A DNA stretch of 64,000 nucleotides from positions 36,716,622-36,780,621 of the forward strand of contig CM029663.1 of assembly GCA_017311315.1 (NCBI GenBank), written 5' to 3'. Made by a program: the position numbers and the translations under genes. The first letter of the stretch is position 1. Each line of letters starts with the position of its first letter. The notes beneath the pieces are model-generated. The model made no database searches. It was not told the origin of the DNA and saw only the letters and a list, made by a program, of their open reading frames with translations. This stretch comes from Dendrocalamus latiflorus (lineage: Eukaryota; Streptophyta; Magnoliopsida; Poales; Poaceae). This document shows positions 45,046 through 55,511 of the stretch, one piece after another.

Positions 45046-48000
45046 AGACCCGGATTTTTCATTCCAGAATCTACTGTGTTTACTGCGCTATTCCCTGGAT
45101 CAGTAGATAGTGCGCACAGGTATATTGCTGAATCACATCATACATTGCATGAATATTAATAATATTGCAGAATTAAAATACACCACATCGGGTGAGAGCT
45201 TACAAAAGGGCCGATTAGGCCAAATGTCTTCATTACAAACAAGCAGCGGAAATAGAAGCAAAAGTGAGACCATATCCACAGGCAAGCGACTGATGGGTAA
45301 TGTGTGCAGTATATATCACCGGGAATCCAATAATATATGTGCACACAATACCTTGGGTCAGCTTGTCTATGTCTAGAAGACAAAATCTACGCCCTAGTTC
45401 CCTTCATGGTTTCTTCCTTCCGTAGCAGAGGTGTCTTCATGGGCATAATGATCCTGCGTCTCTGTTTGGGTAATGCGAGTGTGAGCACAAATCCACCGTG
45501 CTCAGCGAGTCAACACACAGTATGCAATATTTAACATGCTCAGCTTATCAAAGGAAGGCTTGGGCTTATTTTATTTTGCGTAGAGTGCTTTTGAATACAA
45601 TTACTTAAAAATCCCTACGACCTAGCAGTTTAAAACTCATGACTTATATTTGTGAAGTAAAATTATCTTATAAGCGACACAGATGCCATCTACCGTTACA
45701 TGGCATCTGCACCATATAGCATCTTTCAGCGTTATAGCCGTTTAACTTACCACTGGGACGACACCCAGGACAACTCAAATTAGGGCTTTTCCGTTGCCCT
45801 CCATAATTCCATTTCCCCATTCTTTAAATATTTTGAAATAGAACTATATCTAGTTAAGTCCCCATGTCTGCCCTTGACCGTGGGCACGGCTATTCGAATA
45901 GTTTTGACTCTGCAGAGTTTGTACACTTTCACCACAAGAGACAATCAACTCGTTAACCCGCATGATTCCTTAGACATGTGGTTGAGTAGACCATCACAGT
46001 GACTGTTCAGATTATCTAGCCTCTTTCGTCATCTCACCTTATGGGCTACTCCCACTTGCGGTGGGTCCCATCTATGCACGGGATGTTTCCCACGGTTACT
46101 AGCGTTATTCGGGCTCCACTCCCCTCAGCGTTAGTACGACTCGGAAACTTCACCCTCCACTCGGTGTCCCTTTAGGCCTTCTCTTGCCCTTGCTCAACCA
46201 CTTCTATCCACTACCGGTGAGATGAGTCCGGGGGTTTCAATAAAACTACTTAGCCCAGTTGTATTTTACAGACTTGTGGTTGTACTGTTTTACACGGGAT
46301 AACATGACAAGATTCAGTCCTTAGGGCTACCTGGATGGTTCTACCACATGGTCCACATTTCATATTTTGTGCGTCCACTGCACCACATACTAGCCCCCAG
46401 TCCATCCACCCAAGTATCTAAGCATTATTGGGATTTTCGGGAACATAAAATAACGTATCAGCATACTCTAGTCATTCCCACCATGACTGCCCAAAACAAT
46501 TTACATTTGCAAGAGATGACTTTGGGGCATTTTTATACCCCTATTTATCTAGCAATTCTAAGCAACACAATACTTATATGGACTTATTTTCAAAAGCTAC
46601 ATTATTATAATTTTGCTATGGCGACAAGGTTCATATGTCCAAAGTTTTCAACGGAGTATTTACTAGCAAGCATAATATTAGGTGCATAACTATCATCTTT
46701 AAAAATGAATGAAATCTACCACATAAAATAACAGCATGCATGTGGATAATTTAAAAGAAATTAAATTTGCATAAACATGGGTTCAACATGGTCAAAGTGT
46801 TAACTCGCCTTGGTCACAGGGGTCGAGGTCTTGATTTTCTTGAGCTTCTAGGGTGACTGCCTCGACCTCTTCCTCTTGAGCCCTGTACGCTATTTTACCG
46901 TGCGTGAAATCCAAATAAAAAGAAAAGCGGCAAATCACTCAAAATGTCATCAAAAATTCAAATGAACTCTAAAAATCATGGTTCTAGTTCCATTGAGTAA
47001 ATCTTGAATTTAGATGAATTTAGAAATTTGTTTTACTCAATTTGGAGTTAAAATGGATAAGTTATACTCATTTAAAGTTCTCAGTCCACTGAAATCCCAG
47101 AAAATATGAAATCCTGACAGGTGGGTCCCACTGGCATTTTTAATTCATTCTTTTTATTAAATCCCTTCACGTGCTATATCTATGACAGGTGGGCCCAGGG
47201 GTTATTCTAATGTATGTGTTATGGCCCACATGTCAGTGAGGTTATCTGGTTTAATCCTTTATTTAACCTTTAATGTTTATCATTAATCACTAATTACCAT
47301 TTATTATCGTTAATTAGATGTGCCTCTGACAGGTGGGACCCTGCTGTCAGTGGGCCGCGTGGAAGCTGCAGCCGCTGACAGGTGGGGCCCACTGGTCAGG
47401 CCGAAATAAAAGAAAACTTGACCGGCACGCTGCGGAGCCGGGGGCTCAAACGCGCGCGGCCGGGGAGTTGGGGGGGAAGTGAGCGCTGCTAGCCAGGTGA
47501 CCTCTCAGTTGTTGCTTACCTATATAGGATGATTTAGTCCCTTATACGAACCTGTGGAAGGTGTCGGACAGAGGAGGTGGAGAGCGGCGGTGGGGCTGCG
47601 GTGCCGACGGCGAGCGGTGGCGGCGGTTCGGAGAGGGACGTCGGCGCCGGCGAGGTACGACCGACGAGAAGCTTGGGGAAGGCCAGGGACGAGTTCACGA
47701 TGTTCTGGAGACGGCTCCGGTGGGCGGAATTGAAGTTTCCCGGCGGGAATTAGCGGGGACGCCTAGTGGCCGGAGGTGGAGAAGAAGAGCGGAATTGGCG
47801 GCGAGAGGGCTCGAATTCTCGATTGAAGGGGAGATGGAGGTGGGCTGAGGTGTGGGGAAGCTAGGGGAGCCCTCGGGGGTTCTTATAGGCGCGTGAGGAG
47901 GGCCAGCATCGGGAGCTTGCCCGTGCGGTCGCATCGGAGAGCGGCGGAGCAGGTGGCGGGCAGGGTGGAGATCCTGCGCAAAGGATATGGCATGATGTGT

Positions 48001-49753
48001 TGCTCGAGGAATGGCAGAGAGGGGATGGCGCCGCGCGCGCGTGACGAGACCGAGCAGGGAGGGGGCAAGAAAAAGAGGGCAGTGGCAGAGCTCGGTGGCG
48101 CGGGCAAGAAAAAGAGGCGACGGCAGAGTGCCTCGGTCGAGAGCGGACAGGATGGCGGCGCCCTCTGGTCCGAGCCATGTGCTCGCTGGTCCGAGCGCGG
48201 GGTCGTTGCGTGGGCCGGGCTGCGGACGGAGCGGGGGCACGAGCTTCGGCCCGGGAGAGAGAGCGGGGTGCTGGGAGGAAGAAGCACAGTGGCGCTCGGG
48301 CAGGGGAATGAGGGAGAGGAGGTGGGCCGTGCGCGGTAACAGGGAGAGGAAAGAAAGGGGGTTGGGCTAGGCCGGCTTGGCCTGGTCTGACCCCTTCCTT
48401 TAATATATTTATTTATTTATTTATTATATATATATATATATATATATATTACTAGCTCTATCATATGCATATATATACTTGCTTCTATTTAATTATTCAT
48501 TTATATATGTATATTTTCTTTTATGGCCATTGTTGTGCATATATCTTTTTATGTTTTTGCTAATTTTGTTTATCCCTTATTGCATAACTTTTTGCATTGG
48601 ATTTATTTGTGTATTCTTGTTGCCCTATTGTAATACTTTTGTCAACATTAAAAATTTTATATTTCTAATTCAGGTTTCTCCCTCTTCTTATGGATCATCT
48701 TTTCAGATTCAATTTTAAACTTTAATTCTCTTTTATTTGAACATGTTTGTTCCTTTCCTGGACTTCTTAATTATTATTTTTGGAACATCAACCAAATTTT
48801 CAGCTATACCATAAACTCCAAATTCTAAATAAAATATATTCCATAAATAATTCAAAAACTTCATATTTCCAAATTCAAATTTCCAGGATGTTACAATATA
48901 TATACATCTATTTCGATCATTTCAAGTCCGTTTACCCATGTCTCAGCTCTGCTTTCCCATATCAGACGTCAATAAAGCTCTAAACCACCCATATGATATT
49001 CCAACTCCAAATCCAGTACAGTCCATACCCACAGCCATTCGCAAAAATCTGTATAATACCTATATAATTGTTCGACCGTCTCAAGCCCATATAGTCCAAT
49101 TCCAACTCTATCTAGCCAAGTCATGCACTATCTAGCCAAGTCATGCACTATCTAGCCAAGTCAAACACTACCTAAACCCTAACCATCCAAACCTATTTTA
49201 TTTTTGTTTTTTGGATATTCATTTGTATTTTGTTCCTAGCTTGCATTCTGCAAAATAGGAAGTCATTTGCATTCATTTTTCGTTCTAGTATTAGAACCGA
49301 ACGAGTTGGTCAACAGAAGAACCACAGGGGCAATTAAAGAAGTGTCACACTTGAAGACTATAGTAATATAGAGAGTATGGACAAAGAGGCAAGTCACATG
49401 TTTTTTATCATATTGAACCTACATTCCTTTAATTATTTAATTATCAGTACTTTTATTATATTATTTGCACACTATTATTTCTTGTACAATAAATGTTTAG
49501 AATGATATGATATTTAGTTATGTCCTACTACCTGAAAAAGTGTTCCTGTGGAGTTCTTCAGATCTTCTGACTGTAAGTTTTGGGCTTGGACGCCCTTAAA
49601 GCTATTAAAATTGACTGTTAAGTCTTATTTTAATCAAATTAACCCTTTTGAAATGTTTATGAGCAGGCATGATACTCCTTCTATTCGCAACTGAACTCCT
49701 GGGCTGTTGCGGGACGTACGACGGCCCTGTTCCCAAAAAATGCGGTCGTTACA
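42887..49753 (+). mobile_element. Forward gypsy-type LTR, 5' end missing, split by a solo LTR
   Basis: The right end is exact: TGCGGTCGTTACA ends at 49753 and is followed by GAG and TGGTATCAGAGC (49757-49768), the primer-binding site for initiator Met tRNA. The left end lacks the TGTAAC start and merges with RAP upstream DNA near 42887. Two patches of TACGACCACGG-type repeats lie inside (43.05-43.21 and 44.58-44.76 kb). The second is an 18-base periodicity encoding VVYDxx if translated. The element was interrupted at its (AT)n tract (44969-45041 and 48896 on). Without the insert the LTR would be about 3 kb. Confidence 0.65.
45042..48895 (-). mobile_element. Solo LTR, gypsy type, 3.85 kb, reverse
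   Basis: The ends are TGTCAGACCCGG and CCAGGATGTTACA, flanked by ATATA on both sides (45037-45041 and 48896-48900). The host site is an AT microsatellite, so the duplication is suggestive rather than decisive. On the minus strand the order matches the LTRs at 24.4 and 52.3 kb: TGTAACATCCTGG start, AT microsatellites, GC-rich block with GTCAGACCAGGCC, TATA (CCTATAAG near 47885), then GAGGAAGAGGTCGAGGC and CCAAGGCGAGTTAA. The GC-rich frames at 47.56-48.37 kb are not genes. Confidence 0.75.
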
Positions 49754-50944
49754 GAGTGGTATCAGAGCAGGCTTAACTGCAAGTTATAACCCTAAGTATA
49801 GGTTTGGTTACAATTAGAATACAATTTTACAAAACCCTATTCTCAAATACAAAAGAATTGTGAAAATCATAAGTATTATTGCTATCTCGTCTTTCCTATT
49901 TCTATCTCATCTCTCTTCGACATGCATTAAATGCTTTTCTTTCAAATTTTGTCAAAATCTCAAAAACATTAGATTTGGTTACGATTAGAATACGATTTTA
50001 CAAAACACTATTCTCAAATACAAAAGAATTGTGAAAATCATAAGTATTATTGCTATCTCGCCTTTCCTATCTCTATCTCATCTCTCTTAGACATGCATTA
50101 AAAGCTTTTCTTTCAAATTTTGTCAAATCTCAAAAACACGTATAGTCGTTTAGACTAACTTCTTGCTGTAGGTATTTGACCAAATGAAACAAAAGCTAAC
50201 CCTAGATGAAGAAGCATTAAGGATGATGTTAAGAAAAATAGTACGAATACTCTGACCAAGACTTTTCCTTCTGAAAAGTTATAAGGTCATCGCTTGAATA
50301 GTTAGTCATTAATACCTGTTCAATTTCCTTGATACTACAGGTAACTATTTAAAGTAGACAAAGTTGGAGTTGGAGTTTATGTGGAATTTGAATAGCCATG
50401 ATTGGATTAATAAAGTTAGGAATGATGTAATAGGAATTATATATTTGGTGGATTAGATAAATGATAATATTTGTTTGGAGTTTTGGACACCAATGGTGCA
50501 ATTAAGGGAGATAGCATAGATACAGATAGCAAAAAGTAGAAGTTGAATTAATAAGGTCATTGGATTCTAAGCCTATATATAAAAGTAGCACGGAAGTAAA
50601 TTAGTCCATTGATCAATATTGAATATTGGAAAATGTTAGATTATCCTTGCAAGCATGTGGCAAAATATGGATAAGTGTGTTACGAAAGCAATCAGAAAGA
50701 TCATTTAATCTCACTTGTAACTCCCTACTTTCTTACTCGTCCCTATTTTAGTCTTACTTTCCCTTGCTAAGCCCAAAAATGTTACAGAACTGATTCCTAA
50801 TTCTCAGTTATCATAAAACAAAATATCACTGACAAACCAAAAATCTGGTAGCACAATAAATGAAGAAAGGAAATTAGGAAGAACAACCCAGTATGATGGA
50901 TGTCCTAGCTACTATGGAGAAAAGTCAGATTGAATGTAGGCAAG
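49754..50944 (+). mobile_element. Start of gypsy internal region with primer-binding site and tandem duplication
   Basis: The primer-binding site TGGTATCAGAGC lies at 49757-49768. A 171-base direct duplication follows (49803-49973 and 49974 to about 50142). After that the sequence is AT-rich, with no recognisable gag or pol. It ends where a CACTA transposase fragment begins, so the body of the retrotransposon is lost. Confidence 0.7.
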
Positions 50945-52262
50945 AATAGACCAAGATATTGAGAATTGCCATGTACCTCTCGAATGGGTACATATGATGT
51001 ACAAACACGGGGCCGCAAATCTTTATCTCTTTCACAAGGTGGACAATGAGATAGACCATGATATCAAAAAATAATGGAGGAAAATACATCTCTAGATGAC
51101 ATAGAGTTGTCACCATCTCGGTCTATAGAGCATCTAGTCCATCGGGATCAATGACCTTCTGAGCAATTGCGTTAAAAAATAACATAGCTTTATGATTGTC
51201 ACTCAAACATTGTTCAGCAAAATACTTCTAATTGCAACAGGTAGCATTTGTGTCATTAGCACATGACAGTCATGAGACTTTATGCCAATTAATTTCAAAT
51301 GTTCTGTGGAAACAAGTTTATTTATGCTGGTGGAGTGACCGGACGGAACTTTCACACCATGTAAGGATTGGCACAGTTGAGTTCTCTCAGACTTAGATAG
51401 AGTGTAGCAAGCTGGGGGAAGGTAGGTCTAGCCTTTATCGGTCTCTATCGGTGCTAACTCGGTCCTGATGTTCATAGTGACTAAGTCACGCCTTGCGTTG
51501 ACACCATCCTTTGTTTTATCAGGAATATTCAGTAAGAGACCAATCAAACTGTTACATACATTCTTCTCTACGTGCATGGCATCGATGCAATTGCGAACTT
51601 TTAAGTGCTCCCAATAAGGTAAGTTCCAAAATATTGACCTCTTCTTCCACATGTTCGTCCGACATGTCCTCAATTTACGTCCCTTTCCAAGTACAACGCC
51701 GATATCCTTGACCATATCATACACCTCTTTCCCGCTAAAGGCCTTGGTACTAAGTCATCATCTTTTTTCTGTCAAATTGTTTCTTCATCTTGCGGTATGG
51801 ATAATACTTTGGAAGGAACCTACGGTGACGCATGTACACAGTTTTGCGCGAGTTGTTCAACAACACACTTTCAGTATAATCTAAGCAGTGCGAACAGTCT
51901 TTAGCTCCTTTTGTACTCAACCCTAACAGATTACCAAGGGTAGGAAAATCATTAATGGTGCAGAACAACAGGCGCGTAGAGTGAAGTTCTTTCGTTTGTT
52001 CGTATCCCATACATGTACCTCTTCGTTCCACAGTATTGCAAGATCTTCCGTCAATGGTGCTAGGTACACATCAATATCGTTCCCAGGTTGCTTTGGCCCT
52101 TGGATAAGTAGTAACATCAAAATATACTCTTGCTTCATACACAACCAAGGAGGAAGATTATATATGCACAGAGTCATGGGCCAAGTGCTATTTCGACTGC
52201 TCATGTTATCAAAAGGATTCATTCTATCTGTACTCAACCCAAACCTTATATTCCTCGGTTCC
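50945..52262 (-). pseudogene. TNP2 transposase fragment of a second CACTA element
   Basis: It is homologous to about 13780-15076 of the first element's gene 1, in the same orientation. Readable pieces are RFGLSTDRMNPFDNMSS, LIQGPKQPGNDIDVYLAP, HCLDYTESVLLNNSRKTVY, CIDAMHVEKNVCNSLIGLL and EMYFPPLFFDIMVYLIVHLV. Stops and frameshifts divide it into at least four frames. The N-terminal side ends abruptly at 52262, where an LTR begins (TGTAACATCC), and no CACTA termini are present. Confidence 0.85.
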
Positions 52263-52566
52263 TGTAACATCCTGAAAAACTTAAATTTGGAAATATGGAG
52301 TTTTTGAATTAATCTTGCAATATGTTTCATTTGAATTTGGAGTTGTGGATTTTTCTGAAAAAATTTGGTGAAGATTTCAAATGCTAAAAGGAGCAAGAAG
52401 AAACAAACATGTTTAAATAATGGAGGATTAGAATTTAAAATAAGAATCTGAAAAGATGATCCATAAAAGTCAGGGAGAGAATTGGGTTTGAAAATAAAAT
52501 CTTATTTCTGAAAATAAGGGTATGAATAGTAAGGAGCAAACAAATTAAAAGGGTCAACACTCATGA

Positions 52567-52614
<48 letters not shown>

Positions 52615-53410
52615 CTATGCATAATAAGCAAAAGGCACCTAGGGAAATAAACCAGTAAATGAGGAATAAATAGATATACAAATATACATACCCATAAGTA
52701 TATATATATATATATATATCCATGTACATGTAGTGATAATAGCAAAAGAAACTAATAAAAAAATAAAAAATATATAAACCAAAGAGTCAGACCAGGCCGA
52801 GCCGGCCCAGTCCAACCCCCACTCCTCCCTCATTCCAGCGCCCCCCACGGCCACTGTTTCTCTTCTCCACCCCGCCCCGCTCTCTCTCCCGGGCCAGCTC
52901 CCTCGCGCTCCGCCTCCGCAGCCCGGCCCGCGCAACGACTCCGCGCACGGACCAGCAAGCACAGGGCTCAGACCAGAGGGCGCTGCCATCATGTCCGCTC
53001 CCGACCGAGGCACCCTGCCGCCGCCTCTTTTTCTTGCCCGCGCCACCTGCTCTGCCGCCGCTCTCTTTTTCCCCCCGCTGCTCCGCCCGGTCTCATCGTG
53101 TGCGCAGGCCACCTTCCCTTTGCTCAACACGCGCGGCACAGTGCCATCATAGCAAATCTCACCATGAGATCATGCTCTGCCCCGCCGTCTGCGCCTGCCG
53201 TCGCCTTCGCCGCTCGTCGATGTGACCACACAAAGAGCTCCTCGTGGCAAGCTCCACTCGCCCTCCTATAAGAGCAGCTAGAGGCTTCCCCGAGCTCACC
53301 ATACCCTACCCTCCCTTCTGCCACAGCCGATTGAACCAAGAGCCCTCCATCGCCGGCAATTTAGCCTTCTTCCCCAAATCCGGCATCCACCCTCCCCGCC
53401 GTAAGAATCC
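52263..53410 (+). mobile_element. Gypsy-type LTR, 5' part only
   Basis: It starts TGTAACATCCTGAAAAACTT. Microsatellites follow (AT/GT at about 52567-52612, AT at 52698-52718), then a GC-rich block whose words (GGGCGCTGCCATCATGTCCG, CCGACCGAGGCACCCTGCCG) match the minus strand of the LTR at 45042-48895. It fades out at about 53410 against a hAT remnant, so its 3' half is missing. The open frames over the GC-rich block are not genes. Confidence 0.7.
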
Positions 53411-53422
53411 AATTGTGCCACC

Positions 53423-53956
53423 TATTTTTGTCGGAAGGTTTTGTCGGATACGAAAACGGATTCAGATATTTTTGTCGGATACGGAAACAGATTCGAAAAA
53501 AACATTATCCGACGGATACGGAACTATCCGGATATTTTTTCGGATAGTTGCCCGAATAGTTACCGGATAGTCCGGATACAGAAACCGAGTCGGATACCTA
53601 GCCTCTCCACCGGCTAGGTGAGATCTCCGACTCTTCTTGAAATGTAGCATCATTTATTTATATAAGATTGCTTGTTTCGGTGGCTGTTGCAACGTCGGTA
53701 CACTTGTATTAGATCTCAGTTTGCTTAATTTGTCTCTGTCACCATGTGAAATTTGCTTTCGCGTATTATCCGATTAAATATTCGTGACCGAAATTAACCG
53801 TATTCGGAGCGGCATGTATTTGTTCCGTATTCGTGACCGAGAATATCCGCATTCGTATTCGTATCTGGCATTATCCATGTCCGACTCCGACAAAAAATAT
53901 GAAAAAGGATACGGGATGAGCAATATCTGTTCGTATCTGCTTCGTTTGCACCCCTA
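53423..53956. mobile_element. hAT remnant with GGATACGGATAT-type repeats
   Basis: Many copies of CGGATA/TATCCG-type words fill both sides (53455-53600 and 53765-53945), and the right end is GTTTGCACCCCTA, the reverse complement of a TAGGGGTGCAAAC hAT terminus. No matching left terminus or 8-bp duplication is visible, so the left end appears lost where it meets the LTR fragment. Confidence 0.6.
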
Positions 53957-54526
53957 ACAGCAACCACCGGAGCTGACGACTACAACCAGATCTGGGATGA
54001 GACCGGCGGGGCTGCCACACCGTTCAGCTACGGCTCGGGCCACGTGAACCCCATTCAGGCCCTGGACCCCGGCCTGGTGTACGACACCACGCCGGCCGAC
54101 TACGCCAACTTCCTCTGCTCCGCGAGGCCCACCCAGGATGTGCTGCTAGTCTCGCTACCGCCCCCGCTCCCATTTTTCAGCGACGCCAACCCGTTCATGT
54201 GCAGCCAGGGCTCGTACGGCCGCCCCGAAGACCTCAACTACCTGTCCATCACCGTGGCTTGCCTGTCCGGCGCCACCACGGTGAAGCACTTGGTGAAGAA
54301 CGTGGGCGCAGCGCCGTGCACGTACACCGCCAGCGTCGCGCAGCCCACGGCTGGGGTTAAGGTCACCGTGGAGTTGAACGTACTGTTCTTTGGTAGTGTC
54401 AACGATGAGGAGTTTACAGTGAGGTTGGAGGTCTACGACAGTGCCTGTTCGGTAGTATTGAGTGGTCGGACAGAAAGCATCGTATCTGGAGCCCCGTTGT
54501 GGCCACGACCAAGTGCGGGTAGCTAG
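53957..54526 (+). pseudogene. Subtilisin-like protease (plant subtilase), C-terminal fragment
   Basis: The frame starts directly after the hAT end with TATTGADDYNQIWDETGGAA. It continues through the conserved TPFSYGSGHVNPIQALDPGL and VYDTTPADYANFLC, then the fibronectin-like C-terminal domain (LSGATTVKHLVKNVGAAPCT, EFTVRLEVYDSAC). The catalytic Ser block (GTSMA in the family), the His and Asp blocks, propeptide and signal peptide are all missing. Near 54448 the frame shifts: the other frame gives FGSIEWSDRKHRIWSPVVAT and ends TTKCG at TAG 54520-54522, as in the family, whereas the open frame runs on to 54526. It is truncated and frameshifted, so a pseudogene. Confidence 0.9.
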
Positions 54527-55511
54527 GGCGAGTGTGAACCGTTGCTTAGTTCTTTTGGACTTACGTTTAGGCTTTGGCTTTTATTTCTACAGTAACTCGT
54601 CGTTAAACGATGTGTTTTTTAAGGTGGTGTCTATAGGTAAATTGTAGTATAAACTATACCGAGTTTAGCTGTACCGGCTAAAATTATATGTGATAATTTT
54701 TTTTCTATATACTGCCTCTCATAAATAAGTTAGAATTTAAAAACCAGTGTCATAAGCCTCAACCCAAAAAAATCTATCCCGTAACCCTAGTGGACTCGCT
54801 CTCGGCGTCGCCTTAGCGCTGTCATGCTTCCACCGCCTCGATCTCCGCCTCCGCTCGACGGTATCTCCTGTACTGTAGGCCGTGAGACCATCGCATGGAA
54901 GGCCTTCCCGTCGTGGGCCAGTCCTTGTGTGAGGTGTCAGCTGTCTCCGCCGCATAGTCCAAATATATTATCTAGCCCAATCTATATGTAGCTTTCGGGC
55001 CTGTTCTCTAAACCAATCAGAGCCCAAATCACCCGCGTCGCTCCTGTACCCTGATTCCTCCTGATACACGTCCCAAACCTCCTCCGCCTCCCCACCCCCT
55101 CATAGCTGTCCGCATCGCCTCCCCACTGCCGTGAGCCCCGCCGGAGCTGTGTAGTGGCCGCGCCGCCCCCCAAAACTGTTGCGACCGCCCCCAGCGCTCG
55201 GATGCGGTGAGTTGTGTATTTCTGCCCTCCTACGCGTGAGGAAGAGGAACCCCTCTCAATTTTGACTTGGGAGTCCTGGTTGGCGTCGGAGTTGTGGTAG
55301 CTTGCGCGTTGCTCGGAATTGATGCGGCTTCGTAATGGATACTATATCTACCATTTAGTTTGCGAACTAGAAAACTAGCTTTAGGTGATTCTGGAATATT
55401 ATCGCGTGAACTGAAGGTGAGGTTAGCTCATGTCTCATGGATTATGTGATGCGCGTTTTGTAGAGTTCTAGCTTGCGTTTGTTGCTCTAAGGATGCTTGG
55501 GCCTGAGTGCG
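54527..55511 (+). promoter_or_regulatory. Intergenic and 5' leader of the TFIIIC90-like gene
   Basis: A CCAATCAG box lies at about 55013, followed by a CT/GC-rich leader. A plausible leader intron runs from GCG|GTGAGT (donor 55207) to TTTGTAG (acceptor ends 55463). Two upstream ATGs are seen: 55202, and 55493, whose 30-codon frame overlaps the main start (ends 55585). Leader borders are inferred from splice signals only. Confidence 0.5.

Noticed and set aside
47561..48370. Overlapping frames of 95-181 codons
   Set aside because: They lie in the GC-rich block of the 45-48.9 kb LTR. The related LTR at 52.9 kb does not keep them open in the same way.
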